Made by a program: the position numbers and the translations under genes. The notes beneath the pieces are model-generated. The model was not told where the DNA came from. It ran no database searches and saw only the letters and a list, made by a program, of their open reading frames with translations. Of a DNA stretch of 64,000 nt, positions 48,608 to 62,609 are shown piece by piece. The first letter of the stretch is position 1; every line of letters begins with the position of its first letter. Source of the stretch: Syngnathus acus (lineage: Eukaryota; Chordata; Actinopteri; Syngnathiformes; Syngnathidae). The stretch is from positions 3,661,501-3,725,500 of the forward strand of contig NC_051101.1 in assembly GCF_901709675.1 (NCBI RefSeq), read 5' to 3'.

Positions 48608-48609
<2 letters not shown>

Positions 48610-49479
48610 GCCTGCAGGCCGCACACACTCACAGGGGCAATTAGCAACTCAGCAAAGACGCAGGAAGGTGAGCCCGTTGCCCAACATGCGCAGCCTGAGA
48701 TGACCTGTAGGTGTTCACGAGTCTTAATTTATGACTGAAATTTCAAATGTATTTTTATTCAAATTTATTTTCTTTATTTCTAAGGATCAATTTGTTCAAG
48801 GAGATCAGTTCACAACAAATATCAAACTCTTAGGATAGAAAAGTTTTTTACAAGTTGAGAGAATCCAGTAGATAAAAAAAAATAATAATTCTCCCCATTT
48901 GATTTTTGGAAAAAAAATAGAAACAATTGAAGTATCCCCAAGCTTTAAGTTAAAAAAAAACCATGGAGCTCAACTTCTCTATCGATCCCACGCTAGTATC
49001 GATACTGATATCAAGATTGACGTTTGTATCGAGCCACCCACCATTCGTAATTATAGGTGGAGCAGAGTCTCAAAACTGAAAACTGAGACGGTCGCCTCTC
49101 CGTTCTTGTTCTTGCGCCCCCTCGCTGTGACTTTTTCCGCACGTGTCCTACCATGTCTGTGGAGAGCGTCTGCGGGCACGCACGTGAGCCATCAACGCAG
49201 GCCCGAGTCGTCCCTCCGGGTGTCTGCTATCTGATCGCTGCGATTGATCCTTCCAAGGAGAGCGTGACATTCACTGGCTTGGGCGTCAAAGGCGTTGGAG
49301 CCCTTTTGGAAATGCAAAGTGATGAAGTAATGAAGCCCATCCAATCACATCTTCTCATGCTCAAGGTCAAATCAACCCTTCTTAAAATTGACCCCAAAAA
49401 AGTTTGGCGGAAAGAAATTGTGATCACAGAAAAGCGTCATTGGTGAAACTCTCCTTACCCTTATCTCAGAAATAAAATC

Positions 49480-49780
49480 CAAAATATTGAGAAACTGTCT
49501 TAACTGTCCATCAGAAAATAAAGAAATGTCTTCTATCCATCATCAAAGAAGTCAAGCAAGAAAATTGAACCGTAAGAAATAAAAGTGTAAAAATAAGAAC
49601 TGTCCATCATCGCTAAAACGAAAAAAAGTCATAAAACTGTCCATCACAAAATAGGAGCATTGAGAAGTACAACAAAAATATTTTGTAAAAGTAAAAGAAA
49701 ACATTGTAATCATCCATTATCACCAAAGAAAAAAAATCTAAAACGTGGAAAAGCCATAAGTGTCCATCACAGAAAACTTT
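49480..49780. repeat. Degenerate GTCCATCA minisatellite, site 2
   Basis: Phrases AACTGTCCATCAGAAAATAA, GAACTGTCCATCATCGC, AACTGTCCATCACAAAATAG and AAGTGTCCATCACAGAAAAC recur at 45-110 bp spacing. They match the array at 47.0 kb in content and orientation. Confidence 0.55.
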
Positions 49781-51530
49781 GCAAGACTCTCATTGATCCC
49801 TCGCTGGCTTTCGCTGCGGGAAATGTCGTCGGCCGTCACCGCCGAACGACTTTGGCGCAGCCCATCAAATGAAATCTGCATCATACGCTGACTTGTACTA
49901 ATGGGAGTGAAATTTCACCTGTGAACTGTCGCTTCCCAAAATAGTGCTGATGTTCATTCATATTGGCTTCTTGTCATCTGACTGAATATGAAAACGTCTC
50001 TTTGGCTTTGTTCCCCGGGCTGAAAACCGAACTTTTTTTTCTTGCCTTTGTTGTACCTGCTGTAGTGGCAGCATGCTGGCGCCAGTGAGAATTTTAATAA
50101 GTCATTTAAATATGAAACTCTATGTACACTCCAGTCTCAAAAGGCACAGCAGACATCAATGTCTAAACATGAGCAAATATTTGATGAAAAATGCAAAACA
50201 GACTAAATACATGATTGACAATAAAGCAAAAAAATTAAGAAACACATTCAACGTAAAATGCCCATGAGAAAAAAAAACAAGAACGTGTGAACAAATACAT
50301 ATTGCAAAATAAAATGAAAAATGAGTGAAAAAAATAAACATTGCAAAATATATAAATAAATATGAGAAAATACAAAAATATATACTATTTCCAAATACAA
50401 AATAATGCAGAATTAATTTTAGAACGCATTCAAATTCAGATGAAGAATCGAAAATCAGCCTCATATGTATTTCTTTTTTTTGCCATTAACAAACACCTAG
50501 TAGGCTCCTCTTAAGGATGCCCAATAATAATTACAATTCAAATCAATAATTGCAGCTATCTGACGTGTTAGCTCACTTTCTACTTTACTGTCTTGGCAAG
50601 CAATCTTGTTGATGAGCGTCGATACCATCTGGGTAGGGCAACGCACACAAAGCCGCTCTGGATTGTTAAAGGAGACCTCTGCGCTTTGTTGGCAACACAA
50701 CCAAAGTCAACCGCAGGTGGTCCGGTGACGCACGAGATCCAGATGGCCCGCCCGTCTGCAACCTCTCAGACGCTATTAATAGTTCAACAAGCACTTACGG
50801 TTGATTGACGAACAGCATTGATATTTTATTTCTGATCTGTAGTTTGGTACGGCTTGACGATCCGCGCCAAGCTGCGCCGCTTCTCATAACATTTAATCAC
50901 TTGTTGAAAAAAGTCTTGCTATTAGAGGCTAATTAATAACATGAGTGACACTCCAAAGCAAGGCTAGGAACTTGGTTGACCCCCCCCAACGTAGCTTTGG
51001 AGTTCTTCTACTGGCAGATCCCAGCAGACGTCATTAACATTATCTCAGCCAGAGCTGGCCGACCGACCGCGGGAACATATTCGCTGTGTGATTCGGCCGC
51101 GTTGTCTTCTTGAGTAATCCCCCGGTCACAGTCGGCTCTTTAAGAAGCCAAAGAGCGATCATTAGCGCCTCGACGAAGGAGGTCCGAGGTTGCAAATGAT
51201 GAGACCTTGTGCTACTTTCTACGTCAGCGTGTGGCTCCTTTTTTTTTCTTTTTTTCTTTGGGCGATTTGTGTTGCTGTGGCTGGCGTAGTAGCCTCAGCG
51301 CTGCTGCACTTCGCATTGTGTTGTCCCCTTGGCCAGTAGCCATGGCAGCCACGCCTCCACAATTACCTGCTGCTCCCCGAAGCCTACAATGCTCTTTAGT
51401 CTTTTTTTTCCTGTTCCTTATACTTGATTCTATCACTGGTTTCACCACAGGGGGAGGAGGCCTTGGGTTCAATCCCGGGTTGGGATCCGTGGACCTATTT
51501 GACAGTTTGAAAAAAAAACCACATAGCTTC

Positions 51531-51850
51531 ACTTAAAGAGAAGCCAACCCACCAAATTTTCTTTTCAATAATATGTTGTAAGTGCCCCCACTAGTCTCAT
51601 TGTCATTAATATTGTGTTTCAGTTAAGCAGAAAAACACAACTATGTTTATCCACGTTCGGGGGGCGGCCATTTCACCACTTGGTGTCGACTGAAAATGAC
51701 ATCGCGACTGCCGTGTTTCGTCTCACAACCAATCACGGCTCAACTTCAGAAAACTCTTGAGCTGTGATTGGTTGTGACCTGACCTGAGCAACCGTGATGT
51801 CAAGTGGCAAAATGGCCGCCCCCTAAAACAGGTGGATTTTGCCTTTTTAA
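51531..51850. mobile_element. Fold-back MITE
   Basis: The inner core is a strong hairpin: CACAACCAATCACGGCTCAA at about 51724 pairs with TTGAGCTGTGATTGGTTGTG at about 51758-51777. The outer arms GGGGGCGGCCATTT...CCACTTG (51659-51684) and CAAGTGGCAAAATGGCCGCCCCC (51802-51824) also pair. The left flank (TTAAAGAGAAGCCAAC, GTGCCCCCACTAGTC) resembles sequence at 7.9 kb. Such nested inverted-repeat elements are common in fish genomes. Outer limits are approximate. Confidence 0.65.
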
Positions 51851-52710
51851 ATCATTGTGTGTTTTGACTATTTGTGCTGCACAGAACACGTTATTACAAA
51901 GAACGTTTCAAGGTTGGCTTTCTCTTTATGACTAAAAATTGTCTTCAGTGTTTAAGAAAACAAGTATGTGATGACACTTTGCTACATTGTACCGACTCTT
52001 CCTACCTTGGTTCAGGTCCATCAGTTTTACTCTTGGAAATAGTGCCGCAGGATAAATAATGCGTTTGGTTCTGCATACCAAAATAAGGAACTTTTGCTTG
52101 CCCGCTAGTGAATGTGCTTTGTATGCTAATTTTCTGAGCAGTTGTATCTGTGGATGATGTGACTAAAGCCGTGAAACAAAACAAGCAAAAAATAAATGAA
52201 ATTAAAGAGTGCTGCAGATCAAAGGGCACAATCGGTGCAAATGTTCTTCCTTTTGTTATTTCATTCACGGAAGCTTTTCATGATTGACTAATGCGGCGTT
52301 ACATTTGCATGTTCAGACAGAATAATACGATGCTTTGAACATTTAGCCAGAAAAGACACCACCCTCTCTGCTCCAATTTGTTTTCTTTTTTCGGTAAACA
52401 CAGTGAAATGGCATCCGTTAACGACGCGATTGTGAATTATTTTTTATTTATTTTTTAATTGCACATGGGTTTTTCATTCGCTGCCCTTGCCCTGGCCGAG
52501 CGTGTTTCACTTGTGAACGCCATCTGTTCCTTTGGTTCGGTGGCTGGAAGCTGAACGGTCATTTTCCTCAACAAAAAAGCCGGCTTTGACTTTCCGTCTC
52601 GACATGAGTTGCGTGCGTAGCTTCAAAAAGCGTCTGATGCCACGTGTACCAGCATCTGTCACACCTCCAGCTGTCTTCTTTACCTTCCTTCCAGTACATA
52701 GTAGCAAATG

Positions 52711-52745
52711 TACTTAGTGACAAGTACAAGTACAGTCACTAAGTA
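52711..52745. other. Perfect 11-bp hairpin
   Basis: TACTTAGTGAC (52711-52721) and GTCACTAAGTA (52735-52745) are exact reverse complements with a 13-nt loop containing AAGTACAAGTACA. Function is unknown. It may be a tiny MITE remnant. Confidence 0.6.
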
Positions 52746-55700
52746 AATGTACAGGTTTGAAAATGCCGGAGCACAAATGTGAGCCACGCGGGTCAATTTT
52801 TCCAACAATTCCCCATTCAAGCCCCCCCCCCCCCTCCATTATCATAATCTTCAGATGCTTGTCTTGTTCATTCCGCCGGTGACCCTGCCGGGCAAATTTC
52901 CTGAAATAACTACAAATAAGGCGAGGTGTCATTAAGCGTGCGCCGGCAACGGAACGGAAGGGACTTAAGCTATGAAAGGACATCCGCTTGATGGCAAATG
53001 ATCTGAACTCGGCTCGTGAGGGGAATGCAAATGGCTCGTCTTCATGTAGGGCGAACCCGCTGACTTCCCATCGCGGGAGATAGGGCTGCTTGGATTAATA
53101 TGCGTATACGGTGACACGTCCACCGGGGGCAGCCATTTTGTCTGACAGGTCCCTTCACCCAGCTGCCCATCTCGGTTGTGTTCAGGGTGCCTATCATTAT
53201 GAATTTTGACTCGTGTGGATGCAACAGATGAAAATCCTTCAGTCCAACTCGGAATTTTCAAGATCATTTTACAAACGGTTTTGTTTACTTTGCGTGATAG
53301 GGCTACACGCTTAAAGTAGCATTCGTGACAAAATGAAAATGTTCACAAAGCTTGATTTTTAAGAAGTGACCAAGTCATTAATTTGACTTATTGCGCTGTG
53401 ATTGACTGGCGACCAATCCAAGGTTTGGTCCACCTTTTGCCAGGTTTTCAAGCTTAATCGTAAAATTAAAACACTATTCTATTCAATCAGTTACTTCACA
53501 TGGCTTGACTTTCATGCAGCTGGCCGCTAAATTCCTCTTTTCACAATCACCCACCGACAACCAACCCAAGAAAAGTCCACCGACAGCAGTCTTTGTGGAA
53601 CTTGAAAGGATAGGAGTGTGCTACGTCCATAAAAAAAAGCACACTCGCTACGACTTGGCACTGCATAAAATTCAAGGGCAGTGGCAGGAGAAATAAAACG
53701 CAGCGTCGCGAATTTGAACCGTTTTTGCAGGCCGCTTTCCATTTCTGTGATATAAAACGACCGTGGAGGTGCAGCGAGTTTGAGGGGGGAAAGAAAAGGC
53801 ACCGGAGTAGATTTCTGAATTGTCGCCAAGGACAAGCTAACAAGAGTAAAAGCTCTCAACAACCGGCCGAATCGGGTGCTCGCAGTCGGTACTTGAGTAA
53901 AAAAATATTTGTACTCTTTTACTTCCCACCCCTGGAAAGCAAAACGCAATACAGTCGTCGGCGTTCCCACGGAGAGCTATTGTCTTATTCTGTCACTTAG
54001 TCGCTTTGCGGGTGCCTTAATCTAACACAATTGGAGCCACTTACTTTTTTTTCACGCCGCGCCGCGCGTGCTAGCCAGTTAGTAGTGGCTGAGTGGACCA
54101 GATTAAGGGCCACCGCGCTGGCAATCGGGCATTCCCTACCTCGACCTTTTTTGCAGTTGCGCTACCTTGAAATTGACGGCAATTAATATATAAGGGTTCT
54201 CCAACATTTCAGGTCAAAGACGTTTTTTAACAGACCCTTTGATAATGGTAACACTAGTTAAACATAACTACCCTGTGCAGTTAAGAAAAAAAGACAAAAA
54301 GAGGAAATGTTATGAGAATAAAGTACAGTACATTAAAAACTCATGAGTGGTCTGACTGGCTCATAGCCAAGGTAGAGAGGACAATTGGTTTAATGTATTT
54401 TTATTTTTTTTTTATCCATGTGCTCATCCACATAATGGAGTTTTGCACTTTTTAAAATGATAGCTCGGGGAACCCATTTGAAAGCCATTTTTATAATTGA
54501 CCTCAAAGGGAAATTTGCTTTTGAAAATCCCAAAGGCCCACTGTCCTGGCAGCTTCCATCCTGGTTCTGCTGCACTGCCTGTTGAGACTAACCCCCATTA
54601 TCTCTTTTTATTGATTGGACACTTTATGACACGTCGCGGTAGGGACTAGCCGGCGGCAGCGGCGGCATTGTCCTCGTCGGATGTAGGAACAAGCATAAAT
54701 CTTCCTCGTCGTGCTCACCGAAGCCCGATCATAACACTGTCTTGTAAATTCGTGAGCGTGGCTCGGTGTCAAGGAGCAACAGGGCTAGCGAACGAGGTCT
54801 TTATGATCGTATTGAGTGAGAAAAAATTAATTTGTTGTGATACAACACAAGAATACGCTATCTCAAAGTCTGCTTTTTCTCCAAGGGGAACCTCTCGCCG
54901 GGATTCACCATCTTCATTAGAGTGCTTCTCTCTCACCCTACCAAGAATCTCGGGCCAGATTTGTGCCAACTTACTGTGGCCATCTCGCTATTTAACCCTC
55001 CACGATATCTCTGTTGTTAGCTTGATTGTTAGCTGCATAAACTTTGGTCTCGATCCAGACCTCGGTCATCTGCAGCTAGCTGCACTTGTCAGAGATGGAG
55101 AGTCAGGCCAGAGAAACCGGCATCGATTTGCTCGCTAGCACCTAAACATGCTGACTGCCGGCAGAAAAGAAAACGTTGGGAAACAAATATGTTATCAAAA
55201 AAAGTCAACCCTCAGCTTTTTCTTTCGCACGCCGCTAGTTTTAACATCACGCATGCAGGTCACTCTCGCTTTAGCGGCTACATATTACCGCAAACATCCA
55301 AGACGTGACTGCTCTCCTACTTAGGTGCCGTGTTTTTATTTTTTATTTTTATTGTCCTTTCTGGTCACAGCACCCGTGAACCAATTTCCCCTAATATCCG
55401 CTCCATCTCTCAGACATCAAGCTCCTGCCCATTTGTCTTTCAGCGTGTCCTCGTCTGCATCCCCTCTGCAGCTCCGTCGACACACATCCATTCGCACAGA
55501 AAACCATTTATTTCAGTCCCCCCCCCCTCTTCGTCCCCCACATATCAGAGGCTCAGTCATAGGGGATTAGCCACAGACTTGATCAGAGTCTCTGCGGCGA
55601 CCAAGGTTGAATCTGCAGCCCTGAAGATTTACACAAGACGGTTAATAACAACCATGTCGGGGTCTTGATCCTGATGTCTGTGTTTGGGCGACATGCGGAA

Positions 55701-58700
55701 GGCCAGCCCGCTCATATTATAGCCTTCTTGTTGTTATTAAGGTCAGAGCATGTGCTGCACAAAGAAAGATTTGTCTTGGAGGTTTTGTCCAGTTGCCAAA
55801 GCTCTGTCAAACTCTGGGAGCGAGACCTTTGAGTTGTCATTATTTTGTGGTGCCCACGTTAGACTTTAGCAAACTCTAAGATTCCTTCCCTAAAAACAAA
55901 AAGTCTCAAGAAGCCAAAAACTAAATATACTAGACAGCTGGACCTTGCATAACTGCCAGACATCAATGTTTATCGACTCACCATAAAACATAGACGTTGA
56001 ATAAATCAGATCCAAAACTAAACGTTTTCATTCTGAGCCGCTTACTGCTTTAATTTTTATTATCATTGTTATTATTTGGAAGGCGTCGCACAGACGACAT
56101 CCCATTTGCGTCTCCGGAATGAACTTCAATCTGATTAAGCTCCGTCCCGTGCCAATTACCTGATGGCATCAACCTTAATTACTTGCTGACCCCCCCGAGG
56201 CGGCGCATTATTCACGTCAAGTGATAAAAATAGTCTGGTGAATCAATGAATTAGCTTAGTGAAAACCAGCCGGAAGGGAAGAAAAAATAAAGAGATTGTC
56301 AAGGTTAACACATAAACAAACCAAGGTCTTTTTTTGAAAATAACAACCCTCCAGTTGAGTGCGATTTAATTATACCGTTGAGCTATTTTTTTCTGGGGCT
56401 CGACTAACTCTATGTCAAGGAACTGCTCAAATATTTACAGCTCAAGGATTTAAGAAAAAGCGCACATTTTTCCCTTTGTCTTCTTAGAAGACAAAAAGCA
56501 GAAGCAGCAAAATGCATGATGATATCGTACTTTTTTTTTTAACTTGCTACGCTATGCAACTTTATAAATCAGACCAATGACTTTATCTGATATTAAAATC
56601 ATAATCTCCATTTTTTTTAAATTCAAAGCTCGAAGCCAATTTCACTTAGCAACAGGATATCTGGTCCATCAACAAGCATTGCCATGAAATCGGCCATTTT
56701 GATTTAAAGCAGCCATTTTGGTCAGTTTGGTCATTTGACAAGAAAAACAAATTAATTTCTATCAAATTCAATTAATCATACTAGACAGATAGGCGACACA
56801 AAATGTCAAGGGGTTTGAGTTTTCTTCATTGTCTATGGGCAGAGCGTAGTTGCAAGGTTTGATGACTCGCCATAAAACGTGCAATGCTGTCATTCTATAC
56901 CAATAACTCAACACATTGGAAGCACGTATAATAGACAAGCGATAACCAGGCGCTTTAAGTGCTTCAACGTTCCACCATGATCACACATGATGCTGATGCT
57001 TGCACGTCGGCGTAATGCAAAACCTCGTCATTTGCTTCCGCGAGCGTCAAAGCAAGCCAGCGTTTACGCGTTTGCCCCACTTATCGTACACCCCTAATTT
57101 ATGTGGAATTTTCATCAAAGCCGCCGGCTGGCTGAGGCGTGCAGATTGAAAGTGGAACACGGGGATGGTTAACGATGCCACCGCCGGCTTTTTTACGGCC
57201 TCGCTATGCGGCGACGGCGGATGGCAATGAGCCGGCAATCGGAGCGGGGGTGAAGAGATACTTGCCCTTCGCCTCGCCCCGATAAGGCCCGCCGCGCGAC
57301 GAGCGACGCGGAACTGGACGGGGATGGAAAAGTCCGAAATAAATTACTGTCTGTGATTTCCCCCTCGCAGACCACCGCTGTTTTGATACATTACATATCG
57401 TTACTTTATTTTATTAAGCCCCAAACATGGTGTGAAATCTAGTTGTAGAAGCCCAACCACTGCGACCTGGAGCGAATAAATCACATGCAAAAAAAAAAAA
57501 AAATCCATGTTTGTTGACACAAATGAGTGTCCTTGTTGCTTGTTAGTCCCCCAAACAAGGTCTTGATTGGTTAATTGGGTTATTACAACGTTGGCTCCGG
57601 GGGGTGACGGCGCGGCCCGGCTGTCATTCATCCGTAGGCCCAAGAAACGATCAAGTGAGTCAGTGTGTTTCGTAGAATTAATGAGTTTCTTAATGCAATA
57701 TGATTAATTAAATATCAATGACCTACCCTAATTATCATTTACACAACCTAATTTTAGCAGTACTTATAAAACGATTGTGTTTCTTCTCTATGATGTGTCT
57801 CTCAAAGGATGAGTAGTTTTACTTTATATTACTTTAATTACACAGTCCTGTTACCCGTTTATTAAAAATGTAACATTGCCCGTACAGTTTGTAGGTGAAG
57901 TTAGCTAAGATATTGCTAATAGTCCATATTAGCATGGGGGGGCAATGCTTGGTTTGCTGTCACCTCCTTAAATTTACGTACGCAAATACCACGTGACTGA
58001 TCTAGCCAGGATGTTTGATGATCCATTCAAATGCGGCGAGAATGTTCCTTTCATGTTCCCACGTGCACGGGTCACCGGCAATATGTCCGACAACCCGAGA
58101 AAATGTCGCATCGCGGCGCCGGGCTAATGAGGCCGGCGGTGATTCCGAGCCGTCGCGCACCGGGCGTGAAGGTCGCGACACGACGACAGGGAAGCTCCAG
58201 AGCTCGCGCTCTCTCGACTTCGCTTCACTTGGTCTGCTCGCTGATTAATTAGCCTCATCGGGCTAATTGAAAGTCACCCGCCGCCACCGGCTTTCAGCTA
58301 GCCTCCCCTGACGTGGCCTGGTGTGACGCTATTGTCTGCGTCGTTGTCGCTTTGTGTCAGAAAAAAACAGCAGGCCAGAAAAAAAATGCAATCAAAATAT
58401 TGATTTAAAAAAAAATAAAAATAACGGCTGAACTGAAATTAATTGAATTGTAGAAATTTACAACGGGGAGACTTTGAGTTGGAAAAGTTTGATTCAGTCA
58501 AGAAAAAAGGTAAACAATTACTCAGTTTTGAAACAAATTGTGAAAATTGGAGAATGTGGCAAACGTGATAAATGGTTCCTTTTATTATGAAATTACAATT
58601 TAACGTGTCAGAAAAAAAATCATCTCTCAATTATTGCTATGGATGTTAGATGCTACTTTTTTCACACCAATATTCAAATGTACACTGATATTATTCACCG

Positions 58701-59194
58701 ACACCACTTGTACATTTCGTAGATAAAATTTCCCCCAAAAATTCCATTATTCCATTATTATTAAATTCCAATTTCAATACAATTGCATGCAGTTGTATTG
58801 AAGTTGTATAACATGCAGCTACTTCTGAAAGGCGCGTGAGTGTGTGTGTATGTGTGTGTGGGGGCGTTGTGCTTTAGTCAGTCAAGTGCAAACATTTTAG
58901 CCTTAAGAGGGAGATCTGCCAGAGTCGGGCCACCATCCACGCCCACGCCATCTCCAGTGGCAGCCTCGACAGCAAACAAGCTCTTTCTTTGTACTTGTGC
59001 GCGTGCACATCAATCACACACGCACAAGGTCAGTCTGAATTCGTACACGTGGTGATGACGCGATCGCTCGCAGGCCGCTTGAAGCCGGTCCAAGCCGAGA
59101 GGCTAGGCTCATGTTGCTTGATGGGAGATGTCGGTGGTGTGTTCAATGGGTGTTGCATTTATGCAATATAAATTGAACAGCTAAATCCACATTC

Positions 59195-59330
59195 ATCTCA
59201 AGGGACGGCCATTTTGTCACTTGTTGCCGAGTGAAATATAATTTCCAGTCAAATAGTCAAAATCAACCGAGGAATGAGTCGGCCCATTATTTGGGGGCGA
59301 AATTGTGTTTTTTTTTTGGTTGCGATTGGC
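59195..59330. mobile_element. Partial relative of the 51.5-kb fold-back MITE
   Basis: GGGACGGCCATTTTGTCACT followed by TGTTGCCGAGTGAAATATAA resembles the GCGGCCATTTCACCACTTGG / TGTCGACTGAAAATGAC part of the element at 51.66 kb. Only one arm is recognisable. Confidence 0.4.
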
Positions 59331-60084
59331 TCCATCCATGTTGAAATGACACTAAATGACTTCCTTTCTGGGATTATTAAAATATGAGTGGTAGCAGCAT
59401 GTCATACATAACTAACTTAAGTAGTAATAACATGCCACTAGCAAGTCACATGGACTCAAAAAGTCATTTCATGGACATTTATTGGATCCAAGCTGGCCAG
59501 GGTCAAGTGTTGCCAACTTGATCCTTTTAGAAGGAAGCACGCAAACCTTCATTTCCGTGTGATTGAGGCATAAACATGTTGCTGCTCTGCTGAGGGGGTG
59601 CACGGCATAAGGAAAAAAAAACAAATAAATACAAGCAAAAATCTGTCACGGTGAGCGACAGGCAGCGAGTGGCGGGGCCCAACGCCTCTCCAACGCTCGT
59701 TGGGCATCGGTCGAATGAAAAGCAAAGAATCTTGACAGCGCTTTTTAGAATCGTCACGCTGCAAAACTCCCGAGAACGACGACAACAAAAGGCCGCGGAC
59801 GCAAATAGACGCGCTTGAAAGAGGGCCCACAGTCGCACTGTAGAAGGAAGGGGGCGGGCGGCAAAGTGATGGTAATGACACGGGACGTTTGATGGAACAA
59901 CTGAAACGAACAAACACACACTGGTGTGTACACAAACATGTACAATGCGCACCCCGGGCGCGTGTGGGCAACTTAAGTAAGGAGGAGCGGTGACAGCTCG
60001 GCCCCCATGGCGACGCCCACCGGCTGCCATTAAAGTCACTGATCTGTGACCTCAATGCCACTCTGCCACAAAAGCCTCGCCAGG

Positions 60085-60170
<86 letters not shown>
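60085..60170. repeat. (CA)n microsatellite
   Basis: About 42 uninterrupted CA units. A minus-strand open frame of 206 codons starts inside it with Cys-Val repeats and is regarded as an artefact. Confidence 0.97.
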
Positions 60171-60173
<3 letters not shown>

Positions 60174-62399
60174 GTGTGGGAATGTGGTCTGTATTGTCAG
60201 TTAGCATCAGCCTTAGCATTAGCATCAAGAGTCAAAGGCAGGATTAAAATCTCGTTTCTTTTCATTTTATTTGACCAATTTATTGGTAATTAGCTTTTAC
60301 AGCACATTTGCTAATTTTCAATAGTTTTTCTAAAATGTTTTGTTTCAGTTTTTAAGCTGATGTTTGAAGGGCCAAAATCAGTCGAATTAATGGTTGCGTC
60401 CCAATTTCTTATTGTTCAGTCAAACCGGCCCCAAGGGCTGATTCATTCCAACTTTCTTTCCACTTCCAACAATTCCTGAAGTCACTCAATCCTCCTCCTC
60501 ACTCATGCAAACACTTCTGTCAGACTTTTCAAAGTTGTTTTGCAAAGTGCCACATCTTGCTCATATCTCCATATCAATCTCCACCCTCGCATGCATTCAT
60601 CTGAAACCTTGACATGACTTTTCGTCGGAATAAATGCGCCGCTAAGAGGCTGCGTTCTGGCGCTTTGAGCTTTCCCACCTGCCCGCGAGGTCAGCGTGCT
60701 TTTAAAGGCTTCGGCCGACGCGTCCTGGAAGCTCTGAAAGCGATGATGAAGAGCAAATCAAACGGCGTCTCAGAAAAGGCCTCTGACGTGCAGGTTTCGC
60801 TGCCGTAATTATCAATATCTCGCTGACTTAAATGGATTCTCGTGTCGAGATTTACATCCAGGCTCCTGCCGCTCTAAGCGGTGCTGGGAAAAATAAATCC
60901 CAATCCTCTCTATGAATGCGTTTATGAGAGTGGCACTGCATGCAGAACTCAGTTATAGCGAGTCTATTCATTTCACAATAACAGGCGCTTGTTTGAGTGG
61001 AGGCATTTATTTGCCCCATATGACACTTGGTAGTGAATGTTTTACTCCCTAACTCCCTGCTTAGGTTCCCTCAATAATATATCTGACAATTGGCAAGTGC
61101 ACCGTACTACCGTAAATCACCAAAACGTTGCACCAGTTAAAATTAGGGTCATGCAAATCCAAAAGTTGATTTTGTACGAAAACAAGACTGCTGTAAAAAT
61201 GTGTGTAAGTATAATTATGATAACCCTAAAATGCCAATCTGTCAAAATAAAACTACATCTAATGATGAGTTAATGTATTCATATATGAAACTTGATCAGC
61301 AGGACGCAAGGTAATCCACGTTTTTTTTCTTTTTCGAAAAATACGTCAAATATAGAATTCCAACTACCGTCAACAGATTTACCTTTGCCGTTGTGTGCGC
61401 TTCCTATATGCTGACAGTAAAGCTTTCATGTAGATCATAAAATAATAGATGACAAACTCTGCCAAGGCAGCCTATTTTCCAGATGTTCATCCTATTCTTT
61501 TTTTGGGTGTCTTTTAATTACTTGGCGCTAAAGTGTAATGGCCTCATTCTTGGCCCGTGTTGCACGCCGCTGCTGAGTTTCAGCCGACCTCGCTCGTTTC
61601 TTGTGCAATCACACACACACAGTAGGAACATCAGCGCCACGGCACTGCTAAGAAATCATTAAAGTCTCTGTGTTGATACTGCTGCAATGGATTCTTTTGA
61701 AGACTGCACAGGAGCATATTTTGCACTCAGCACCTGGCATCAAAGTGTTATCCCCACGTCGGCCTGAGCTGTGCCAGAAACTCATTAAGACATCCCGCAA
61801 TGTACACATGAGCGACTTTGAATTGGTGGATTTATTCGCGAGAGAAGGAAGGTTGGGACGTCAATAGAGGATAGTATGTCGGTTAGAAATTCCAATACAG
61901 TCTGTTTCCTTTTTACTCTAAATCCTGCAAAGGTTATATGTTCAAAAACCATCAATCCCCCCAAAATTGAACAAAACAACACTAGAAAATTACCAGTAAT
62001 CGCAAAGGTACAGAAAATCTCCTCAAAGTTATTTAAAAATAAATTTACTGTAAACGTTGGACGCCACGCTGATTTCAGTGTATCTGCAGTAAATAAAAAA
62101 TGCTATCGTACAAATTACGTCCTTGGCATTACACTTAAGTGGTTGTCTTCACTAAAATCCAAGCAAAGGCCAAATTGTTTACTCGTGTTGTGGGAGCAAA
62201 GCAGACTTGCGGGAGTTGTTGCGAATGTGTTCATCCTCGCTAATGTCAAACGTGCGTCGCTCCATGTTGCCGCGGCGGATTCAACAGCTGAAGGTATTTA
62301 ATGGTGTGGCAAATGAGCAGTAAAAGTGAGCCAAAGAGTGCAAAATGGAGGGAACCTTGGGACTTGCACTGGATCCGCGCCAGTAAGCATGTACTTCAT

Positions 62400-62570
62400 G
62401 GCTCGTAAATCGTCTCTCAGAGCCTTTCTGTGAAGAGACTATTGATCGCCAAAAGACAAACGGGGCCTCCTCAGGTCTCGAGGAGACTTAATAACGTCAC
62501 TCACACTTTCGGAACGATCTGTTATCGCCGAGGGTGACATGATGGCTCAAGTGTCCTTCCTCCTCGTGGC
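62400..62570. repeat. Duplicated block, copy 1, with CRE-like site
   Basis: The segment ATTGATCGCCAAAAG ... GAGGAGACTTAATAACGTCA ... CTCACACTTTCGGAACGATC matches copy 2 at 63.21-63.29 kb. Spacing is about 768-770 bp. The conserved core has ACGTCA, a cAMP-response-element half site. Confidence 0.75.
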
Positions 62571-62609
62571 CCGGCACATATTTTTTACTCAAGTTGTTGT
62601 ACAACTTAA

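Noticed and set aside
49153-49446. 97-codon plus-strand frame (MSVESVCGHAREPS...)
   Set aside because: It looks mildly protein-like, but no domain is recognised, there are no convincing splice sites, and it borders on repeat sequence.
51460-51480. GGGTTCAATCCCGGG, resembling a tRNA B box
   Set aside because: No tRNA cloverleaf or SINE body could be found around it. Probably a chance match or a tiny SINE fragment.
53505-53970. Overlapping frames of 63-147 codons on both strands
   Set aside because: No domain, no splice context and no agreement in codon use with usf2 or hamp.
59527-60169. Minus-strand open frames of 170 and 206 codons
   Set aside because: The longer one starts in the CA microsatellite. 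Neither has a recognisable domain, and no splice or promoter context supports them.
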